Origin: Balanoglossus misakiensis
Taxonomy: Eukaryota; Hemichordata
NCBI GenBank assembly: GCA_040954595.2
Contig: CM082580.2
Location: 7,936,001 to 8,000,000 of the forward strand
Direction: 5' to 3'
Length of the DNA stretch: 64,000 bases
Shown one piece after another: positions 46,748 to 61,765 of the stretch. The notes under the pieces are model-generated. The model saw nothing but the letters and a program-made list of their open reading frames with translations, did not search any database and had not been told where the DNA came from. The position numbers were made by a program, and so were the translations under genes. Within the stretch, counting starts at the first letter, position 1, and each line of letters starts with the position of its first letter.

Positions 46748-48025
46748 TCCTTTCAGCGCGGATGTCACCGGAAACCGCCAAATGCTACTTGTGACGACAT
46801 TGAGGGAGTTCCGCTTGACGTGCACCTTTCACTGTGTGGCCTGTGAAACGTATTCAACTGACAGCACTTATAAGTTGTTACAAGTTTTATATTCTCGTGA
46901 AATGTAATTTACAGCTGTTGCGCTTTGTGTCAACCATGCCCGGAATAGGCCTATGCGGCACGACATTGAAATATCGATCCAGCAGCGCCTATTAAAGTTT
47001 AATGCCTATCCCATCGAATCGAAACTTTTACCTGTACTTATCTATCATCAAGAATTTTGATATACACAGCTTTATTTCAACATTCACCATGATGCGCCTC
47101 TGTGTTACACTAGATAAGAAATATACATTTCGGAATGATGGCGACTATGAAAATAATTCGATTGAACTAATAATATATTATATAGAGATCTGTAATGGTT
47201 TATTAGTTCATCATAAGCAAATCGGATTTTGATACACTATATTTATGGAAGAAGTAGTGTGTAACTTTTGATAGTTTTGTTGTCGGTATTACATTTGCCA
47301 GCCTTACATTTTGGAAATATTTCTGATAGGTACATTTCGATTTGAACAACGTCGAAACACGCATGTGGGTGTTTCTATACTGCCAGTGAAGTATAAAGTG
47401 CTATATAAATGAATTATAATCCGGATACAAAGATGCTCCAACAACATCTTGATAAATGTCATATATACACCCATGGCTTCAACACTCCGACAGAATGTCA
47501 AATGTTATGCCACTATAGTGCTGACAACTCTTCAGACATCGCATCAGGCTTTGCAGTCAAAGTGCCAAGACTTATATACTTCGTGCCTTTTTGTTAAATG
47601 TTCAAGTTTCAATATTGCAATAAAGCCTGTCTTTTGATAAATGGTAAAATGCGATTTCGACTTTTTATTGTCTTATATGTCGTCACTGTCCAGCATTTGA
47701 TGTTTGCTGAAAAAGGTCTCTTTATAACAAATCTGCCTAAGGAGACCGTAAAAGCAACGTTGTGCAAACCTTCTTACTTTAAGACTCGGTTAACTCAAAC
47801 GTTAACGTTAGCATAGAAGGGCTTGTTCGACACAAAACTGGGACGGGTTTAACCATTTTACTATATACACAGAGCAAATCTACGGGCGTAACGAGAAAAC
47901 ACGCCAATAAGGCTTAGATCGAGAACAAACGTACAATGCATTTAGCCACTCGCATTAAAACGCGAGAAAACGTCTGATTCGAATGTCGAATCCCAGCGTA
48001 ACAGAAGTACGTCTGTTTTCATCAC
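46748..48025. other. 3' UTR or intergenic sequence before the satellite
   Basis: AT-rich, short ORFs without domain or splice support. It probably contains the 3' UTR of the five-exon gene. Confidence 0.4.
47619..47624 (+). terminator. Possible polyadenylation signal of the five-exon gene
   Basis: AATAAA in tattgcaataaagcc, about 870 bases after the stop. No nearer canonical hexamer was noticed. Confidence 0.35.
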
Positions 48026-51000
48026 ATTAGGCCTATAGCTCATGAAAATCATCAAAAATTGACAATTTTTCGAGTTTGTGAAATTGCAAAATTTAATCAT
48101 TTTTTTAAAAAAGCATGGGTTATAGCCCATGAAAATCATCCAAAAATGACAATTTATCGACTTTCCGAAATATCAAAATTTCTTCATTTTTTTGAAAAAA
48201 CTATGGGTTATAGCCCATGAAAATCATCCAAAAATGACAATTTTTCGACTTTCCGAAATATCAAAAATTTCTTCATTTTTTTGAAAAAAGCATGGGTTAT
48301 AGCCCATGAAAATCATCCAAAAATGACAATTTTTCGACTTTCCGAAATATCAAAATTTCTTCATTTTTTTTGAAAAAAGCATGGGTTATAGCCCATGAAA
48401 ATCATCCAAAAATGACAATTTTTCGACTTTCCGAAATATCAAAATTTCTTCATTTTTTTGAAAAAACCATGGGTTATAGCCCATGAAAATCATCCAAAAA
48501 TGACAATTTTTCGACTTTCCGAAATATCAAAATTTCTTCATTTTTTTGAAAAAACCATGGGTTATAGCCCATGAAAATCATCCAAAAATGACAATTTTTC
48601 GACTTTCCGAAATATCAAAATTTCTTCATTTTTTTGAAAAAACCATGGGTTATAGCCCATGAAAATCATCCAAAAATGACAATTTTTCGACTTTCCGAAA
48701 TATCAAAATTTCTTCATTTTTTTGAAAAAACCATGGGTTATAGCCCATGAAAATCATCCAAAAATGACAATTTTTCGACTTTCCGAAATATCAAAATTTC
48801 TTCATTTTTTTGAAAAAACCATGGGTTATAGCCCATGAAAATCATCCAAAAATGACAATTTTTCGACTTTCCGAAATATCAAAATTTCTTCATTTTTTTG
48901 AAAAAACCATGGGTTATAGCCCATGAAAATCATCCAAAAATGACAATTTTTCGACTTTCCGAAATATCAAAATTTCTTCATTTTTTTGAAAAAACCATGG
49001 GTTATAGCCCATGAAAATCATCCAAAAATGACAATTTTTCGATTTTTCGAAATATCAAAATTTCTTCATTTTTTTGAAAAAACCATGGGTTATAGCCCAT
49101 GAAAATCATCCAAAAATGACAATTTTTCGACTTTCCGAAATATCAAAATTTCTTCATTTTTTTGAAAAAAGCATGGGTTATAGCCCATGAAAATCATCCA
49201 AAAATGACAATTTTTCGACTTTCAGAAATATCAAAATTTCTTCATTTTTTTGAAAAAACCATGGGTTATAGCCCATGAAAATCATCCAAAAATGACAATT
49301 TTTCGACTTTCCGAAATATCAAAATTTCTTCATTTTTTTGAAAAAACCATGGGTTATAGCCCATGAAAATCATCCAAAAATGACAATTTTTCGACTTTCC
49401 GAAATATCAAAATTTCTTCATTTTTTTGAAAAAACCATGGGTTATAGCCCATGAAAATCATCCAAAAATGACAATTTTTCGACTTTCCGAAATATCAAAA
49501 TTTCTTCATTTTTTTGAAAAAACCATGGGTTATAGCCCATGAAAATCATCCAAAAATGACAATTTTTCGACTTTCCGAAATATCAAAATTTCTTCATTTT
49601 TTTGAAAAAAGCATGGGTTATAGCCCATGAAAATCATCCAAAAATGACAATTTTTCGACTTTCCGAAATATCAAAATTTCTTCATTTTTTTGAAAAAAGC
49701 ATGGGTTATAGCCCATGAAAATCATCCAAAAATGACAATTTTTCGACTTTCCGAAATATCAAAATTTCTTCATTTTTTTGAAAAAAGCATGGGTTATAGC
49801 CCATGAAAATCATCCAAAAATGACAATTTTTCGACTTTCCGAAATATCAAAATTTCTTCATTTTTTTGAAAAAACCATGGGTTATAGCCCATGAAAATCA
49901 TCCAAAAATGACAATTTTTCGACTTTCCGAAATATCAAAATTTCTTCATTTTTTTGAAAAAACCATGGGTTATAGCCCATGAAAATCATCCAAAAATGAC
50001 AATTTTTCGACTTTCCGAAATATCAAAATTTCTTCATTTTTTTGAAAAAACCATGGGTTATAGCCCATGAAAATCATCCAAAAATGACAATTTTTCGACT
50101 TTCCGAAATATCAAAATTTCTTCATTTTTTTGAAAAAACCATGGGTTATAGCCCATGAAAATCATCCAAAAATGACAATTTTTCGACTTTCCGAAATATC
50201 AAAATTTCTTCATTTTTTTGAAAAAACCATGGGTTATAGCCCATGAAAATCATCCAAAAATGACAATTTTTCGACTTTCCGAAATATCAAAATTTCTTCA
50301 TTTTTTTGAAAAAACCATGGGTTATAGCCCATGAAAATCATCCAAAAATGACAATTTTTCGACTTTCCGAAATATCAAAATTTCTTCATTTTTTTGAAAA
50401 AAGCATGGGTTATAGCCCATGAAAATCATCCAAAAATGACAATTTTTCGACTTTCCGAAATATCAAAATTTCTTCATTTTTTTGAAAAAAGCATGGGTTA
50501 TAGCCCATGAAAATCATCCAAAAATGACAATTTTTCGACTTTCCGAAATATCAAAATTTCTTCATTTTTTTGAAAAAAGCATGGGTTATAGCCCATGAAA
50601 ATCATCCAAAAATGACAATTTTTCGACTTTCCGAAATATCAAAATTTCTTCATTTTTTTGAAAAAACCATGGGTTATAGCCCATGAAAATCATCCAAAAA
50701 TGACAATTTTTCGACTTTCCGAAATATCAAAATTTCTTCATTTTTTTGAAAAAACCATGGGTTATAGCCCATGAAAATCATCCAAAAATGACAATTTTTC
50801 GACTTTCCGAAATATCAAAATTTCTTCATTTTTTTGAAAAAACCATGGGTTATAGCCCATGAAAATCATCCAAAAATGACAATTTTTCGACTTTCCGAAA
50901 TATCAAAATTTCTTCATTTTTTTGAAAAAACCATGGGTTATAGCCCATGAAAATCATCCAAAAATGACAATTTTTCGACTTTCCGAAATATCAAAATTTC

Positions 51001-54000
51001 TTCATTTTTTTGAAAAAACCATGGGTTATAGCCCATGAAAATCATCCAAAAATGACAATTTTTCGACTTTCCGAAATATCAAAATTTCTTCATTTTCTTG
51101 AAAAAACCATGGGTTATAGCCCATGAAAATCATCCAAAAATGACAATTTTTCGACTTTCCGAAATATCAAAATTTCTTCATTTTTTTGAAAAAACCATGG
51201 GTTATAGCCCATGAAAATCATCCAAAAATGACAATTTTTCGACTTTCCGAAAAATCAAAATTTCTTCATTTTTTTGAAAAAACCATGGGTTATAGCCCAT
51301 GAAAATCATCCAAAAATGACAATTTTTCGACTTTCCGAAATATCAAAATTTCTTCATTTTTTTGAAAAAACCATGGGTTATAGCCCATGAAAATCATCCA
51401 AAAATGACAATTTTTCGACTTTCCGAAATATCAAAATTTCTTCATTTTTTTGAAAAAACCATGGGTTATAGCCCATGAAAATCATCCAAAAATGACAATT
51501 TTTCGACTTTCCGAAAAATCAAAATTTCTTCATTTTTTTGAAAAAACCATGGGTTATAGCCCATGAAAATCATCCAAAAATGACAATTTTTCGACTTTCC
51601 GAAATATCAAAATTTCTTCATTTTTTTGAAAAAACCATGGGTTATAGCCCATGAAAATCATCCAAAAATGACAATTTTTCGACTTTCCGAAATATCAAAA
51701 TTTCTTCATTTTTTTGAAAAAACCATGGGTTATAGCCCATGAAAATCATCCAAAAATGACAATTTTTCGACTTTCCGAAATATCAAAATTTCTTCGTTTT
51801 TTTGAAAAAACCATGGGTTACAGCCCATGAAAATCATCCAAAAATGACAATTTTTCGACTTTCCGAAATATCAAAATTTCTTCATTTTTTTGAAAAAACC
51901 ATGGGTTACAGCCCATGAAAATCATCCAAAAATGACAATTTTTCGACTTTCCGAAATATCAAAATTTCTTCATTTTTTTGAAAAAACCATGGGTTATAGC
52001 CCATGAAAATCATCCAAAAATGACAATTTTTCGACTTTCCGAAATATCAAAATTTCTTCATTTTTTTGAAAAAACCATGGGTTATAGCCCATGAAAATCA
52101 TCCAAAAATGACAATTTTTCGACTTTCCGAAATATCAAAATTTCTTCATTTTTTTGAAAAAACCATGGGTTATAGCCCATGAAAATCATCCAAAAATGAC
52201 AATTTTTCGACTTTCCGAAGTATCAAAATTTCTTCATTTTTTTGAAAAAACCATGGGTTATAGCCCATGAAAATCATCCAAAAATGACAATTTTTCGACT
52301 TTCCGAAATATCAAAATTTCTTCGTTTTTTTGAAAAAACCATGGGTTATAGCCCATGAAAATCATCCAAAAATGACAATTTTTCGACTTTCCGAAATATC
52401 AAAATTTCTTCATTTTTTTGAAAAAACCATGGGTTATAGCCCATGAAAATCATCCAAAAATGACAATTTTTCGACTTTCCGAAATATCAAAATTTCTTCA
52501 TTTTTTTGAAAAAACCATGGGTTATAGCCCATGAAAATCATCCAAAAATGACAATTTTTCGACTTTCCGAAATATCAAAATTTCTTCATTTTTTTGAAAA
52601 AACCATGGGTTATAGCCCATGAAAATCATCCAAAAATGACAATTTTTCGACTTTCCGAAATATCAAAATTTCTTCATTTTTTTGAAAAAACCATGGGTTA
52701 TAGCCCATGAAAATCATCCAAAAATGACAATTTTTCGACTTTCCGAAATATCAAAATTTCTTCATTTTTTTGAAAAAAGCATGGGTTATAGCCCATGAAA
52801 ATCATCCAAAAATGACAATTTTTCGACTTTCCGAAATATCAAAATTTCTTCATTTTTTTGAAAAAAGCATGGGTTATAGCCCATGAAAATCATCCAAAAA
52901 TGACAATTTTTCGACTTTCCGAAATATCAAAATTTCTTCATTTTTTTGAAAAAAGCATGGGTTATAGCCCATGAAAATCATCCAAAAATGACAATTTTTC
53001 GACTTTCCGAAATATCAAAATTTCTTCATTTTTTTGAAAAAAGCATGGGTTATAGCCCATGAAAATCATCCAAAAATGACAATTTTTCGACTTTCCGAAA
53101 TATCAAAATTTCTTCATTTTTTTGAAAAAAGCATGGGTTATAGCCCATGAAAATCGTCCAAAAATGACAATTTTTCGACTTTCCGAAATATCAAAATTTC
53201 TTCATTTTTTTGAAAAAAACCATGGGTTATAGCCCATGAAAATCGTCCAAAAATGACAATTTTTCGACTTTCCGAAATATCAAAATTTCTTCATTTTTTT
53301 GAAAAAACCATGGGTTATAGCCCATGAAAATCGTCCAAAAATGACAATTTTTCGACTTTCCGAAATATCAAAATTTCTTCATTTTTTTGAAAAAACCATG
53401 GGTTATAGCCCATGAAAATCATCCAAAAATGACAATTTTTCGACTTTCCGAAATATCAAAATTTCTTCATTTTTTTGAAAAAACCATGGGTTATAGCCCA
53501 TGAAAATCATCCAAAAATGACAATTTTTCGACTTTCCGAAATATCAAAATTTTTTCATTTTTTTGAAAAAACCATGGGTTATAGCCCATGAAAATCATCC
53601 AAAAATGACAATTTTTCGACTTTCCGAAATATCAAAATTTCTTCATTTTTTTGAAAAAACCATGGGTTATAGCCCATGAAAATCATCCAAAAATGACAAT
53701 TTTTCGACTTTCCGAAATATCAAAATTTCTTCGTTTTTTTGAAAAAACCATGGGTTATAGCCCATGAAAATCATCCAAAAATGACAATTTTTCGACTTTC
53801 CGAAATATCAAAATTTCTTCATTTTTTTGAAAAAACCATTGGTTATAGCCCATGAAAATCATCCAAAAATGACAATTTTTCGACTTTCCGAAATATCAAA
53901 ATTTCTTCATTTTTTTGAAAAAACCATGGGTTATAGCCCATGAAAATCATCCAAAAATGACAATTTTTCGACTTTCCGAAATATCAAAATTTCTTCATTT

Positions 54001-57000
54001 TTTTGAAAAAACCATGGGTTATAGCCCATGAAAATCATCCAAAAATGACAATTTTTCGACTTTCCGAAATATCAAAATTTCTTCATTTTTTTGAAAAAAG
54101 CATGGGTTATAGCCCATGAAAATCATCCAAAAATGACAATTTTTCGACTTTCCGAAATATCAAAATTTCTTCATTTTTTTGAAAAAAGCATGGGTTATAG
54201 CCCATGAAAATCATCCAAAAATGACAATTTTTCGACTTTCCGAAATATCAAAATTTCTTCATTTTTTTGAAAAAAGCATGGGTTATAGCCCATGAAAATC
54301 ATCCAAAAATGACAATTTTTCGACTTTCCGAAATATCAAAATTTCTTCATTTTTTTGAAAAAAGCATGGGTTATAGCCCATGAAAATCATCCAAAAATGA
54401 CAATTTTTCGACTTTCCGAAATATCAAAATTTCTTCATTTTTTTGAAAAAAGCATGGGTTATAGCCCATGAAAATCATCCAAAAATGACAATTTTTCGAC
54501 TTTCCGAAATATCAAAATTTCTTCATTTTTTTGAAAAAAGCATGGGTTATAGCCCATGAAAATCATCCAAAAATGACAATTTTTCGACTTTCCGAAATAT
54601 CAAAATTTCTTCATTTTTTTGAAAAAAGCATGGGTTATAGCCCATGAAAATCATCCAAAAATGACAATTTTTCGACTTTCCGAAATATCAAAATTTCTTC
54701 ATTTTTTTGAAAAAAGCATGGGTTATAGCCCATGAAAATCATCCAAAAATGACAATTTTTCGACTTTCCGAAATATCAAAATTTCTTCATTTTTGTTAAA
54801 AAAGCATGGGTTATAGCCCATGAAAATCATCCAAAAATGACAATTTTTCGACTTTCCGAAATATCAAAATTTCTTCATTGTTTTGAAAAAAGCATGGGTT
54901 ATAGCCCATGAAAATCATCCAAAAATGACAATTTTTCGACTTTCCGAAATATCAAAATTTCTTCATTTTTTTGAAAAAAGCATGGGTTATAGCCCATGAA
55001 AATCATCCAAAAATGACAATTTTTCGACTTTCCGAAATATCAAAATTTCTTCATTTTTTTGAAAAAAGCATGGGTTATAGCCCATGAAAATCATCCAAAA
55101 ATGACAATTTTTCGACTTTCCGAAATATCAAAATTTCTTCATTTTTTTGAAAAAACCATGGGTTATAGCCCATGAAAATCATCCAAAAATGACAATTTTT
55201 CGACTTTCCGAAATATCAAAATTTCTTCATTTTTTTGAAAAAACCATGGGTTATAGCCCATGAAAATCATCCAAAAATGACAATTTTTCGACTTTCCGAA
55301 AAATCAAAATTTCTTCATTTTTTTGAAAAAAGCATGGGTTATAGCCCATGAAAATCATCCAAAAATGACAATTTTTCGACTTTCCGAAATATCAAAATTT
55401 CTTCATTTTTTTGAAAAAAGCATGGGTTATAGCCCATGAAAATCGTCCAAAAATGACAATTTTTCGACTTTCCGAAATATCAAAATTTCTTCATTTTTTT
55501 GAAAAAAGCATGGGTTATAGCCCATGAAAATCGTCCAAAAATGACAATTTTTCGACTTTCCGAAATATCAAAATTTCTTCATTTTTTTGAAAAAACCATG
55601 GGTTATAGCCCATGAAAATCGTCCAAAAATGACAATTTTTCGACTTTCCGAAATATCAAAATTTCTTCATTTTTTTTAAAAAACCATGGGTTATAGCCCA
55701 TGAAAATCATCCAAAAATGACAATTTTTCGACTTTCCGAAATATCAAAATTTCTTCATTTTTTTTAAAAAACCATGGGTTATAGCCCATGAAAATCATCC
55801 AAAAATGACAATTTTTCGACTTTCCGAAATATCAAAATTTCTTCATTTTTTTGAAAAAAGCATGGGTTATAGCCCATGAAAATCATCCAAAAATGACAAT
55901 TTTTCGACTTTCCGAAATATCAAAATTTCTTCATTTTTTTGAAAAAAGCATGGGTTATAGCCCATGAAAATCATCCAAAAATGACAATTTTTCGACTTTC
56001 CGAAATATCAAAATTTCTTCATTTTTTTGAAAAAAGCATGGGTTATAGCCCATGAAAATCATCCAAAAATGACAATTTTTCGACTTTCCGAAATATCAAA
56101 ATTTCTTCATTTTTTTGAAAAAAGCATGGGTTATAGCCCATGAAAATCATCCAAAAATGACAATTTTTCGACTTTCCGAAATATCAAAATTTCTTCATTT
56201 TTTTGAAAAAACCATGGGTTATAGCCCATGAAAATCATCCAAAAATGACAATTTTTCGACTTTCCGAAATATCAAAATTTCTTCATTTTTTTGAAAAAAG
56301 CATGGGTTATAGCCCATGAAAATCATCCAAAAATGACAATTTTTCGACTTTCCGAAATATCAAAATTTCTTCATTTTTTTGAAAAAACCATGGGTTATAG
56401 CCCATGAAAATCATCCAAAAATGACAATTTTTCGACTTTCCGAAATATCAAAATTTCTTCATTTTTGTTAAAAAAAGCATGGGTTATAGCCCATGAAAAT
56501 CATCCAAAAATGACAGTTTTTCGACTTTCCGAAATATCAAAATTTCTTCATTTTTTTGAAAAAGCATGGGTTATAGCCCATGAAAATCATCCAAAAATGA
56601 CAATTTTTCGACTTTCCGAAATATCAAAATTTCTTCATTTTTTTGAAAAAACCATGGGTTATAGCCCATGAAAATCATCCAAAAATGACAATTTTTCGAC
56701 TTTCCGAAATATCAAAATTTCTTCATTTTTTTGAAAAAAGCATGGGTTATAGCCCATGAAAATCATCCAAAAATGACAATTTTTCGACTTTCCGAAATAT
56801 CAAAATTTCTTCATTTTTTTGAAAAAACCATGGGTTATAGCCCATGAAAATCATCCAAAAATGACAATTTTTCGACTTTCCGAAATATCAAAATTTCTTC
56901 ATTTTTTTGAAAAAACCATGGGTTATAGCCCATGAAAATCATCCAAAAATGACAATTTTTCGACTTTCCGAAATATCAAAATTTCTTCATTTTTGTTAAA

Positions 57001-60000
57001 AAAGCATGGGTTATAGCCCATGAAAATCATCCAAAAATGACAATTTTTCGACTTTCCGAAATATCAAAATTTCTTCATTTTTTTGAAAAAGCATGGGTTA
57101 TAGCCCATGAAAATCATCCAAAAATGACAATTTTTCGACTTTCCGAAATATCAAAATTTCTTCATTTTTTTGAAAAAAGCATGGGTTATAGCCCATGAAA
57201 ATCATCCAAAAATGACAATTTTTCGACTTTCCGAAATATCAAAATTTCTTCATTTTTTTGAAAAAAGCATGGGTTATAGCCCATGAAAATCATCCAAAAA
57301 TGACAATTTTTCGACTTTCCGAAATATCAAAATTTCTTCATTTTTTTGAAAAAAGCATGGGTTATAGCCCATGAAAATCATCCAAAAATGACAATTTTTC
57401 GACTTTCCGAAATATCAAAATTTCTTCATTTTTTGAAAAAAGCATGGGTTATAGCCCATGAAAATCATCCAAAAATGACAATTTTTCGACTTTCCGAAAT
57501 ATCAAAATTTCTTCATTTTTTTGAAAAAAGCATGGGTTATAGCCCATGAAAATCATCCAAAAATGACAATTTTTCGACTTTCCGAAATATCAAAATTTCT
57601 TCATTTTTTTGAAAAAACCATGGGTTATAGCCCATGAAAATCATCCAAAAATGACAATTTTTCGACTTTCCGAAATATCAAAATTTCTTCATTTTTTTGA
57701 AAAAACCATGGGTTATAGCCCATGAAAATCATCCAAAAATGACAATTTTTCGACTTTCGGAAATATCAAAATTTCTTCATTTTTTTGAAAAAAGCATGGG
57801 TTATAGCCCATGAAAATCGTCCAAAAATGACAATTTTTCGACTTTCGGAAATATCAAAATTTCTTCATTTTTTTGAAAAAAGCATGGGTTATAGCCCATG
57901 AAAATCGTCCAAAAATGACAATTTTTCGACTTTCCGAAATATCAAAATTTCTTCATTTTTTTGAAAAAACCATGGGTTATAGCCCATGAAAATCGTCCAA
58001 AAATGACAATTTTTCGACTTTCCGAAATATCAAAATTTCTTCATTTTTTTGAAAAAACCATGGGTTATAGCCCATGAAAATCGTCCAAAAATGACAATTT
58101 TTCGACTTTCCGAAATATCAAAATTTCTTCATTTTTTTGAAAAAACCATGGGTTATAGCCCATGAAAATCATCCAAAAATGACAATTTTTCGACTTTCCG
58201 AAATATCAAAATTTCTTCATTTTTTTGAAAAAACCATGGGTTATAGCCCATGAAAATCATCCAAAAATGACAATTTTTCGACTTTCCGAAATATCAAAAT
58301 TTCTTCATTTTTTTGAAAAAACCATGGGTTATAGCCCATGAAAATCATCCAAAAATGACAATTTTTCGACTTTCCGAAATATCAAAATTTCTTCATTTTT
58401 TTGAAAAAACCATGGGTTATAGCCCATGAAAATCATCCAAAAATGACAATTTTTCGACTTTCCGAAATATCAAAATTTCTTCATTTTTTTGAAAAAACCA
58501 TGGGTTATAGCCCATGAAAATCATCCAAAAATGACAATTTTTCGACTTTCCGAAATATCAAAATTTCTTCATTTTTTTGAAAAAACCATGGGTTATAGCC
58601 CATGAAAATCATCCAAAAATGACAATATTTCGACTTTCCGAAATATCAAAATTTCTTCATTTTTTTGAAAAAACCATGGGTTATAGCCCATGAAAATCAT
58701 CCAAAAATGACAATTTTTCGACTTTCCGAAATATCAAAATTTCTTCATTTTTTTGAAAAAAGCATGGGTTACAGCCCATGAAAATCATCCAAAAATGACA
58801 ATTTTTCGACTTTCCGAAATATCAAAATTTCTTCATTGTTTTGAAAAAAGCATGGGTTATAGCCCATGAAAATCATCCAAAAATGACAATTTTTCGACTT
58901 TCCGAAATATCAAAATTTCTTCATTTTTTTGAAAAAACCATGGGTTATAGCCCATGAAAATCATCCAAAAATGACAATTTTTCGACTTTCCGAAATATCA
59001 AAATTTCTTCATTTTTTTGAAAAAACCATGGGTTATAGCCCATGAAAATCATCCAAAAATGACAATTTTTCGACTTTCCGAAATATCAAAATTTCTTCCT
59101 TTTTTTGAAAAAAGCATGGGTTATAGCCCATGAAAATCATCCAAAAATGACAATTTTTCGACTTTCCGAAATATCAAAATTTCTTCATTTTTTTGAAAAA
59201 ACCATGGGTTATAGCCCATGAAAATCATCCAAAAATGACAATTTTTCGACTTTCCGAAATATCAAAATTTCTTCATTTTTTTGAAAAAAGAATGGGTTAT
59301 AGCCCATGAAAATCATCCAAAAATGACAATTTTTCGACTTTCCGAAATATCAAAATTTCTTCATTTTTTTGAAAAAAGCATGGGTTATAGCCCATGAAAA
59401 TCATCCAAAAATGACAATTTTTCGACTTTCCGAAATATCAAAATTTCTTCATTTTTTTGAAAAAAGCATGGGTTATAGCCCATGAAAATCATCCAAAAAT
59501 GACAATTTTTCGACTTTCCGAAATATCAAAATTTCTTCATTTTTTTGAAAAAACCATGGGTTATAGCCCATGAAAATCATCCAAAAATGACAATTTTTCG
59601 ACTTTCCGAAATATCAAAATTTCTTCATTTTTTTGAAAAAGCATGGGTTATAGCCCATGAAAATCATCCAAAAATGACAATTTTTCGACTTTCCGAAATA
59701 TCAAAATTTCTTCATTTTTTTGAAAAAAGCATGGGTTATAGCCCATGAAAATCATCCAAAAATGACAATTTTTCGACTTTCCGAAATATCAAAATTTCTT
59801 CATTTTTTTGAAAAAAGCATGGGTTATAGCCCATGAAAATCATCCAAAAATGACAATTTTTCGACTTTCCGGAATATCAAAATTTCTTCATTTTTTTGAA
59901 AAAAGCATGGGTTATAGCCCATGAAAATCATCCAAAAATGACAATTTTTCGACTTTCCGGAATATCAAAATTTCTTCATTTTTTTGAAAAAAGCATGGGT

Positions 60001-61765
60001 TATAGCCCATGAAAATCATCCAAAAATGACAATTTTTCGACTTTCCGAAATATCAAAATTTCTTCATTTTAAAAAAAGCATGGGTTATAGCCCATGAAAA
60101 TCATCCAAAAATGACAATTTTTCGACTTTCCGAAATATCAAAATTTCTTCATTTTTTTGAAAAAACCATTGGTTATAGCCCATGAAAATCATCCAAAAAT
60201 GACAATTTTTCGACTTTCCGAAATATCAAAATTTCTTCATTTTTTTGAAAAAAGCATGGGTTATAGCCCATGAAAATCATCCAAAAATGACAATTTTTCG
60301 ACTTTCCGAAATATCAAAATTTCTTCATTTTTTTGAAAAAACCATGGGTTATAGCCCATGAAAATCATCCAAAAATGACAATTTTTCGACTTTCCGAAAT
60401 ATCAAAATTTCTTCATTTTTTTGAAAAAAGCATGGGTTATAGCCCATGAAAATCATCCAAAAATGACAATTTTTCGACTTTCCGAAATATCAAAATTTCT
60501 TCATTTTTTTGAAAAAAGCATGGGTTATAGCCCATGAAAATCATCCAAAAATGACAATTTTTCGACTTTCCGAAATATCAAAATTTCTTCATTTTTTTGA
60601 AAAAACCATGGGTTATAGCCCATGAAAATCATCCAAAAATGACATTTTTTCGACTTTCCGAAATATCAAAATTTCTTCAGTTTTTTGAAAAAAGCATGGG
60701 TTATAGCCCATGAAAATCATCCAAAAATGACAATTTTTCGACTTTCCGAAATATCAAAATTTCTTCATTTTTTTGAAAAAAGCATGGGTTATAGCCCATG
60801 AAAATCATCCAAAAATGACAATTTTTCGACTTTCCGAAATATCAAAATTTCTTCATTTTTTTGAAAAAAGCATGGGTTATAGCCCATGAAAATCATCCAA
60901 AAATGACAATTTTTCGACTTTCCGAAATATCAAAATTTCTTCATTTTTTTGAAAAAAGCATGGGTTATAGCCCATGAAAATCATCCAAAAATGACAATTT
61001 TTCGACTTTCCGAAATATCAAAATTTCTTCATTTTTTTGAAAAAAGCATGGGTTATAGCCCATGAAAATCATCCAAAAATGACAATTTTTCGACTTTCCG
61101 AAATATCAAAATTTCTTCATTTTTTTGAAAAATGCATGGGTTATAGCCCATGAAAATCATCCAAAAATGACAATTTATCGACTTTCCGAAATATCAAAAT
61201 TTCTTCATTTTTTTGAAAAAAGCATGGGTTATAGCCCATGAAAATCATCCAAAAATGACAATTTTTCGACTTTCCGAAATATCAAAATTTCTTCATTTTT
61301 TTGAAAAAAGCATGGGTTATAGCCCATGAAAATCATCCAAAAATGACAATTTTTCGACTTTCCGAAATATCAAAATTTCTTCATTGTTTTGAAAAAAGCA
61401 TGGGTTATAGCCCATGAAAATCATCCAAAAATGACAATTTTTCGACTTTCCGAAATATCAAAATTTCTTCATTTTTTTGAAAAAAGCATGGGTTATAGCC
61501 CATGAAAATCATCCAAAAATGACAATTTTTCGACTTTCCGAAATATCAAAATTTCTTCATTTTTTGGAAAAAAGCATGGGTTATAGCCCATGAAAATCAT
61601 CCAAAAATGACAATTTTTCGACTTTCCGAAATATCAAAATTTCTTCATTTTTTGAAAAAAGCATGGGTTATAGCCCATGAAAATCATCCAAAAATGACAA
61701 TTTTTCGATTTTTCGAAATATCAAAATTTCATCATTTTTGTTTTTAAAAAAATCATGGGTTAGGC
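48026..61765. repeat. 88-bp satellite array, ~156 tandem copies (13.7 kb)
   Basis: The marker catgggttatagcccatg recurs every 88 bases from 48114 to 61671, with rare 1-2 base indels. Each unit has an 18-bp near-palindrome (arms CATGGG/CCCATG around TTATAG) and a second dyad (TTTCG, six bases, CGAAA) about 30 bases later, then an A/T-rich stretch with T7 and A6 runs. Most units differ at 0-3 positions; the commonest variant is C or G just before CATGGG. The terminal units (48026-48113 and 61680-61765) are diverged. No spacer variation, so not a CRISPR. Because 88 is not a multiple of 3, ORFs appear only where a unit lost a base. Confidence 0.98.

Noticed and set aside
56465-59748. 67-68-codon ORFs in the satellite
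   Set aside because: They occur only where a 1-base loss makes two 88-bp units stay in frame; the repeat unit is not a codon multiple.
48026-61765. CRISPR array
   Set aside because: Adjacent units are identical along their whole length with no variable spacers, and the context is an animal genome.
48026-61765. CENP-B box in the satellite unit
   Set aside because: The TTCG-containing stretch (TTTCGACTTTCCGAAAT) has the first half but lacks the required A and the CGGG end.
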